A stretch of DNA of 64,000 bases from Pandoraea norimbergensis (GTDB lineage: Bacteria; Pseudomonadota; Gammaproteobacteria; Burkholderiales; Burkholderiaceae), in NCBI RefSeq assembly GCF_001465545.3, contig NZ_CP013480.3, positions 5,766,001 to 5,830,000 on the forward strand. Reading direction: 5' to 3'. The translations under genes and the position numbers were made by a program. This document shows, piece by piece, positions 60,491 to 64,000 of this stretch; positions within the stretch are counted from its first letter, which is position 1, and each line of letters starts with the position of its first letter. The notes beneath the pieces are model-generated. The model worked only from the letters and a program-made list of their open reading frames with translations, was not told where the DNA came from and ran no database searches.

Positions 60491-61966
60491 TCAGCGATGG
60501 CTGAAGCTCGCCTTGAACGGCTGTTTCGGCACGACGACATCCTTCACGTCGCAGAAGAACTCGAAGCTCCATTCGCCGCCTTCGCGGCCTACGCCCGAGC
60601 GCTTGATCCCGCCGAACGGCGCCGCGAGATCGCGAATGCCAAAACTGTTGACCCAGATGAAGCCCGTGCGCACGCGTTGCGCGATGGCGATGGCATGCGC
60701 CTCGTCGCCATAGCAGACGCCACCCAACCCGAAATCGGTGCCGTTGGCCATGTCAACCACATCGTCGTCGCTGCGGAACGTCTGCAACGTGAGCACCGGC
60801 CCGAAGACTTCCTGCTGCACGATCTCGTCGCGTTGACGCAAGTCGGTGAGCAGCGTTGGTGCGAAATACTGCGCGCCGAACGCATGACGCTTGCCACCCC
60901 ACAGCACGCGCGCGCCGCCAGCGACAGCACGCTCGACAAAACCCTCCACACGCTCAAGCTGACGCGGATGAATGATCGGCCCGACTTCCGTTGCCGCTTC
61001 ACGCGGATCGCCCACGACGAGGCTTTCGACCAGCGTACGCAGCGTCTCGGTGAAACGTTGCGCGACGTCGGCATGCACGAGCAGTCGTGTGCCCGCGAGA
61101 CACACCTGCCCCGCGTTGCGATACATCAGCGCGGCCGTGGCGGCGGCAGCGTCAAGATCGGCGTCGGCGAGCACGATGAAGGCCGACTTGCCGCCGAGTT
61201 CGAGGCTGCACGGCACCAGATTCGCGGCGGCCGTTTTCGCGATCCACTTCGCCGTCGTCACCGAGCCTGTGAACGAGATCCGTGCGAGCCGCGAATCGCT
61301 CACCAGCGCCGCCCCCGTCACCGCACCCGAGCCCTGCAACAGGTTGAATACGCCGGGCGGCAACCCCGCCTCTTCCGCACAGTCGGCCAATAGCGACGAC
61401 GTGAGCGGTGCCCATTCGGGCGCCTTGAGCACTACGGTGTTGCCGGACGCGAGCGCCGGACCGATCTTCCACGTCGCGAGCATCAGCGGCGAATTCCACG
61501 GCGTGATGATGGCCACCACACCGGCCGGGTCGTGCCGCACGAGATGGCGCGCCTGCGGGGTCTCGATCACGCGGTCCTGCAACGTCAGTGCATGCTCGGC
61601 AAACCAAGTGATGTTTTGCATCGCGCGCGGCACCACGCCGTGCGCCATGCGCGAGCGCAACACACCCGCATCGTGGCTCTCCAGCGTGGCGAACGCTTCG
61701 GCACGACGCCCGATCGCGTCGGCAAAGCGTTGCAGATACGGCTGGCGTGCAGCCGCGCCCAGCGCCGCCCAAGCAGGGAACGCCTGTGCTGCCGAGGTGA
61801 CGGCGGCGTCCACGTGCGCGAGATTGCCGCTGGCGATATGGCCGAGCAGCGATTGATCGATGGGGGAAACGCATTCGAACGTATCCGGCGACGCCACGCG
61901 TCGTCCGTCGATGAAATGATCTGGCGACACCGGAATACCGGCGACGTCAAAACGGGAAGCGCTCAT
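60491..61966 (-). CDS. hpaE: 5-carboxymethyl-2-hydroxymuconate semialdehyde dehydrogenase
   Basis: Aldehyde dehydrogenase of 491 aa, oxidising the ring-cleavage semialdehyde with NAD+. N158 (PWNS), Glu257 (LELGGKS) and the nucleophile Cys289 (GQVCLAG) are in place. The ATG at 61966 has GAGG at 7-nt spacing; the open frame goes further upstream but is not family-like. Between hpaI and hpaD. Confidence 0.9.
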   Translation of the reverse strand: MSASRFDVAGIPVSPDHFIDGRRVASPDTFECVSPIDQSLLGHIASGNLAHVDAAVTSAAQAFPAWAALGAAARQPYLQRFADAIGRRAEAFATLESHDAGVLRSRMAHGVVPRAMQNITWFAEHALTLQDRVIETPQARHLVRHDPAGVVAIITPWNSPLMLATWKIGPALASGNTVVLKAPEWAPLTSSLLADCAEEAGLPPGVFNLLQGSGAVTGAALVSDSRLARISFTGSVTTAKWIAKTAAANLVPCSLELGGKSAFIVLADADLDAAAATAALMYRNAGQVCLAGTRLLVHADVAQRFTETLRTLVESLVVGDPREAATEVGPIIHPRQLERVEGFVERAVAGGARVLWGGKRHAFGAQYFAPTLLTDLRQRDEIVQQEVFGPVLTLQTFRSDDDVVDMANGTDFGLGGVCYGDEAHAIAIAQRVRTGFIWVNSFGIRDLAAPFGGIKRSGVGREGGEWSFEFFCDVKDVVVPKQPFKASFSHR

Positions 61967-61997
61967 GCGATGCCTCGTTGGGGGAAAGTGGGGAAAT

Positions 61998-62774
61998 TCA
62001 ATCTGCCGAGTCGGCAAACTTGGCGGCGAGCGCACGGCTCGCATTGGCGAGCAGCGACGTGTCGATGCCGACGGCAATAAACGTCACGCCGAGGTCGAGG
62101 TAGTGGCGCGCCAGCGTCTCGTCAACACACAAGATGCCGGCCGGTTTGCCGGCAGCGCGAATGCGCGCGATGCCGTCTTCGATGGCCTTGCGCACGTCCG
62201 GATGCGTCGCCTGCCCGAGATAGCCCATCGACGCGGCCAGATCCGCCGGGCCGATGAACACCCCGTCGACGCCGTCGACCGACGCGATGGCATCGACCTG
62301 CGCGAGCGCTTCGGCGGTTTCCACCTGCACCAGTAGACACGCCGTGTCGTTCGCTGCATGCAGATAGTCGTCGTAGCGATTCCAACGCGACGAGCGGGCG
62401 AGCCCGCTGCCGACACCGCGCGTGCCCTGCGGCGGATAGCGCATGGCGCTGACCAGCGCCGCCGCCATGTCGGCGGATTCGACCATCGGCACGAGCAACG
62501 TCGTCGCGCCGATTTCGAGCACCTGCTTGATGAGTACCGCATCGCCCTGCGGCAGACGCACGACCGGATGCGACGGGTAAGGCGCGACCGCCTGAAGGGC
62601 CGCGAGCGTCGAGCGCAGATCGTTAGGCGCGTGCTCGCCGTCGATCACGATCCAGTCGAAGCCGCTGCCGGCGCACAGCTCGGCGGCGTACGGTGTGGCG
62701 AGTCCCATCCACAGGCCGATCTGGCGCTGCCGGTTGGCGAGCGCCTGCTTGAAGGCATTCGGGGGCGTTTTCAT
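61998..62774 (-). CDS. hpaI: 4-hydroxy-2-oxoheptanedioate aldolase
   Basis: Class II pyruvate aldolase, 258 aa, splitting 4-hydroxy-2-oxo-heptanedioate to pyruvate and succinic semialdehyde. Signature [12 protein letters not shown], the catalytic Arg in [15 protein letters not shown] (metal Glu) and [13 protein letters not shown] are present. 29 bp after hpaH. Confidence 0.92.
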   Translation of the reverse strand: MKTPPNAFKQALANRQRQIGLWMGLATPYAAELCAGSGFDWIVIDGEHAPNDLRSTLAALQAVAPYPSHPVVRLPQGDAVLIKQVLEIGATTLLVPMVESADMAAALVSAMRYPPQGTRGVGSGLARSSRWNRYDDYLHAANDTACLLVQVETAEALAQVDAIASVDGVDGVFIGPADLAASMGYLGQATHPDVRKAIEDGIARIRAAGKPAGILCVDETLARHYLDLGVTFIAVGIDTSLLANASRALAAKFADSAD

Positions 62775-62803
62775 GAGGTCGGTTCCGGAGTTCGGGGAGT
62801 CGG

Positions 62804-63607
62804 TCAGACGAAGCGCACACCGATCGCCCCCAAGGGGCCGTAATCGGCATGAAAGACATCGCCCGCCTTGCAGGCGACCGGTCGCGTGAACGACCCGGCG
62901 AGCACGATCTCGCCCGCCTGCAAGCCTTCGTCGAAGGCACCCAACTTGTTAGCAAGCCACGCGACACCGTTGGCCGGGTGATTCAGCACTGCGGCACTCA
63001 GGCCCGACTCTTCGATCACGCCATTGCGATAGAGCAACGCCCCCGTCCAGCGCAGATCGATGGCATCCGGTTTGACCGGGCGCCCGCCCAGCACGATGGC
63101 GGCATTGGCCGCGTTGTCGGCAATGGTGTCGAACACTTTGCGCGGTGTCTGCGTGTCGCGGTCGAACAGCTCGATGCGGCCGTCGATCAGCTCGAGCGCG
63201 GGTGTGACCCATGCCGTGGCGTCCAGCACATCGAACAGCGTGACGCCGGGGCCCTTGAGCGGTTTGGCCAGAATGAACGCTAGCTCCACTTCGAGACGCG
63301 GCACGATGAAGCGCCCCGCTTCGAGCGTTGCGCCATCGGCGACGAGCATGTCGTCAAGCAGCGTGCCGTGGTCGGGTTCGGTGATTTGCGCGGCCACCTG
63401 CATCGCGCGCGAGGTCAGTCCGATCTTGTGGCCGATCACACGCCGGCCTTCCGCGTATTTCAGCGCGAGCCACGCTTGCTGAATCGCGTAGCTGTCGGCA
63501 ATGGTGATGTCGGGATAGCGGCGCGAGAACTGCGTCACCGGCGTGCGGCTACGCTCGGCGTCGTGCAACTCGCGGGCAAGGGCTTGATGAATCGACGCAT
63601 CCAGCAT
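62804..63607 (-). CDS. hpaH: 2-oxo-hept-4-ene-1,7-dioate hydratase
   Basis: Hydratase of the HpaH/MhpD family, 267 aa. Metal-binding Glu residues are in [12 protein letters not shown] and [18 protein letters not shown] is the conserved active-site loop. GGAG precedes the ATG at 8-nt spacing. First gene of the six-gene operon hpaH-hpaI-hpaE-hpaD-hpaG-panE-like. Confidence 0.92.
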   Translation of the reverse strand: MLDASIHQALARELHDAERSRTPVTQFSRRYPDITIADSYAIQQAWLALKYAEGRRVIGHKIGLTSRAMQVAAQITEPDHGTLLDDMLVADGATLEAGRFIVPRLEVELAFILAKPLKGPGVTLFDVLDATAWVTPALELIDGRIELFDRDTQTPRKVFDTIADNAANAAIVLGGRPVKPDAIDLRWTGALLYRNGVIEESGLSAAVLNHPANGVAWLANKLGAFDEGLQAGEIVLAGSFTRPVACKAGDVFHADYGPLGAIGVRFV

Positions 63608-63699
63608 CTTGTATGTCTCCGTAGCGCCGCCGCTCGCTCGGACGCTTGGGGCGCGTAGAGCGCGATGTGGGCAGCGCGGTTCTTGTCTCGATGCGCTCT

Positions 63700-63728
63700 A
63701 TTCTTGCGGCTCGGCGCCTGCGGAACAA
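63700..63728 (-). promoter_or_regulatory. Candidate promoter of the hpa operon
   Basis: On the minus strand TTGTTC (63723-63728), a 17-bp spacer, then AAGAAT (63700-63705). The same -35-like hexamer and spacing occur at the aminotransferase. Leader about 86 nt to hpaH. Confidence 0.5.
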
Positions 63729-63770
63729 TCAATCGATTTTGGGCGATTAGTAAGCAAAACTGGATAATCG
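63722..63770. promoter_or_regulatory. Shared operator element, copy B
   Basis: 49 bp that match the reverse complement of 52762-52810 with 4 mismatches. It overlaps the -35 of the hpa promoter. Orientation relative to the catabolic gene is the same as in copy A relative to the aminotransferase. Confidence 0.7.
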
Positions 63771-63772
63771 TC

Positions 63773-64000
63773 GGCCGCCCCTCAGCCCCCTCTCGACTAC
63801 GCCGTTGCGGCCCGAAAGCCCCTACTGTCGCAATCCAGTCACAGCCTCAACTACCCGTTGAAATTCACGAACGGCATTCGGCATACCCGGCTTCTTCTCG
63901 TATTTCTTCGCTTTTATAGCCCTTTTCCGAGCAATGCGTCCGTTTTTGCGTACCGCTATGCGCACCACGCATGGCCACCCGGGAATACCGATTCCCGATC
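63773..64000. other. Upstream end of window, no gene seen
   Basis: About 230 bp without a recognisable gene. CGGGAAT (63980-63986) and ATTCCCG (63991-63997) form a 7-bp inverted pair with a 4-nt loop at the very end of the window. Confidence 0.4.

Noticed and set aside
63980..63997. Inverted repeat at the window end as a terminator
   Set aside because: No T-run is visible before the window ends and no gene can be assigned to it.

Overview
The window looks like chromosomal DNA of a betaproteobacterium in the Burkholderiaceae. It is GC-rich, carries a pilMN-(pilOQ)-aroK-aroB-dgt cluster, the complete str/S10/spc/alpha ribosomal run, cyaY-lptM-lysA, and a ResB/CcsB (system II) cytochrome c maturation pair. 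I would guess the genus Pandoraea, but from recall of gene content only; no database was searched.

Layout. 1-2.5 kb: two tandem OmpW-type porins (the first cut by the window edge) and a DUF883 protein. 2.5-10 kb (minus): type IV pilus inner-membrane genes pilM and pilN, then one long frame in which a PilO-like part and a PilQ-like secretin are joined, then aroK, aroB and dgt. 10.3-24.2 kb: housekeeping genes mrcA (PBP1A), cyaY, lptM, lysA, ccsB/resB, cytochrome c4, engB, hemB, dsbD and cutA. The engB-hemB gap holds a candidate small RNA. 24.4-43.6 kb (minus): 33 genes from rpsL to rplQ (ribosomal proteins, EF-Tu, EF-G, IF-1, SecY, RpoA). Strong sigma70-like promoters are visible before rpsL (str), before rplC (S10) and before rplN (spc), and an extended -10 precedes rpsD. 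43.9-51.8 kb: accessory and regulatory genes (MocR-type regulator, an unrecognised 401-aa protein, HAD hydrolase, AraC regulator, CopD/HemJ-like membrane protein, DUF4148 protein, dienelactone hydrolase family, DUF302, a secreted Gly/Pro-rich protein).

51.8-63.7 kb is the most accessory part. A LysR regulator is divergent from an aromatic/aspartate aminotransferase and an MHS-family transporter. A HepT/MntA toxin-antitoxin pair sits behind the transporter between two copies of a 39-bp direct repeat, and its toxin frame is cut by an in-frame TGA where the family would be expected to have Trp. After an unrecognised 283-aa protein comes a six-gene minus-strand operon, hpaH-hpaI-hpaE-hpaD-hpaG-panE-like, for meta-cleavage of homoprotocatechuate (3,4-dihydroxyphenylacetate).

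How it fits together. A 49-bp element with 4 mismatches occurs both in the LysR/aminotransferase divergent promoter (52762-52810) and in front of the hpa operon (63722-63770). Each copy has the same -35-like hexamer and the same 17-bp spacing to a -10-like hexamer. The simplest reading is one LysR regulon joining aromatic amino-acid transamination, a transporter and ring-cleavage catabolism. I saw no tRNA, rRNA, CRISPR array, prophage or insertion sequence.
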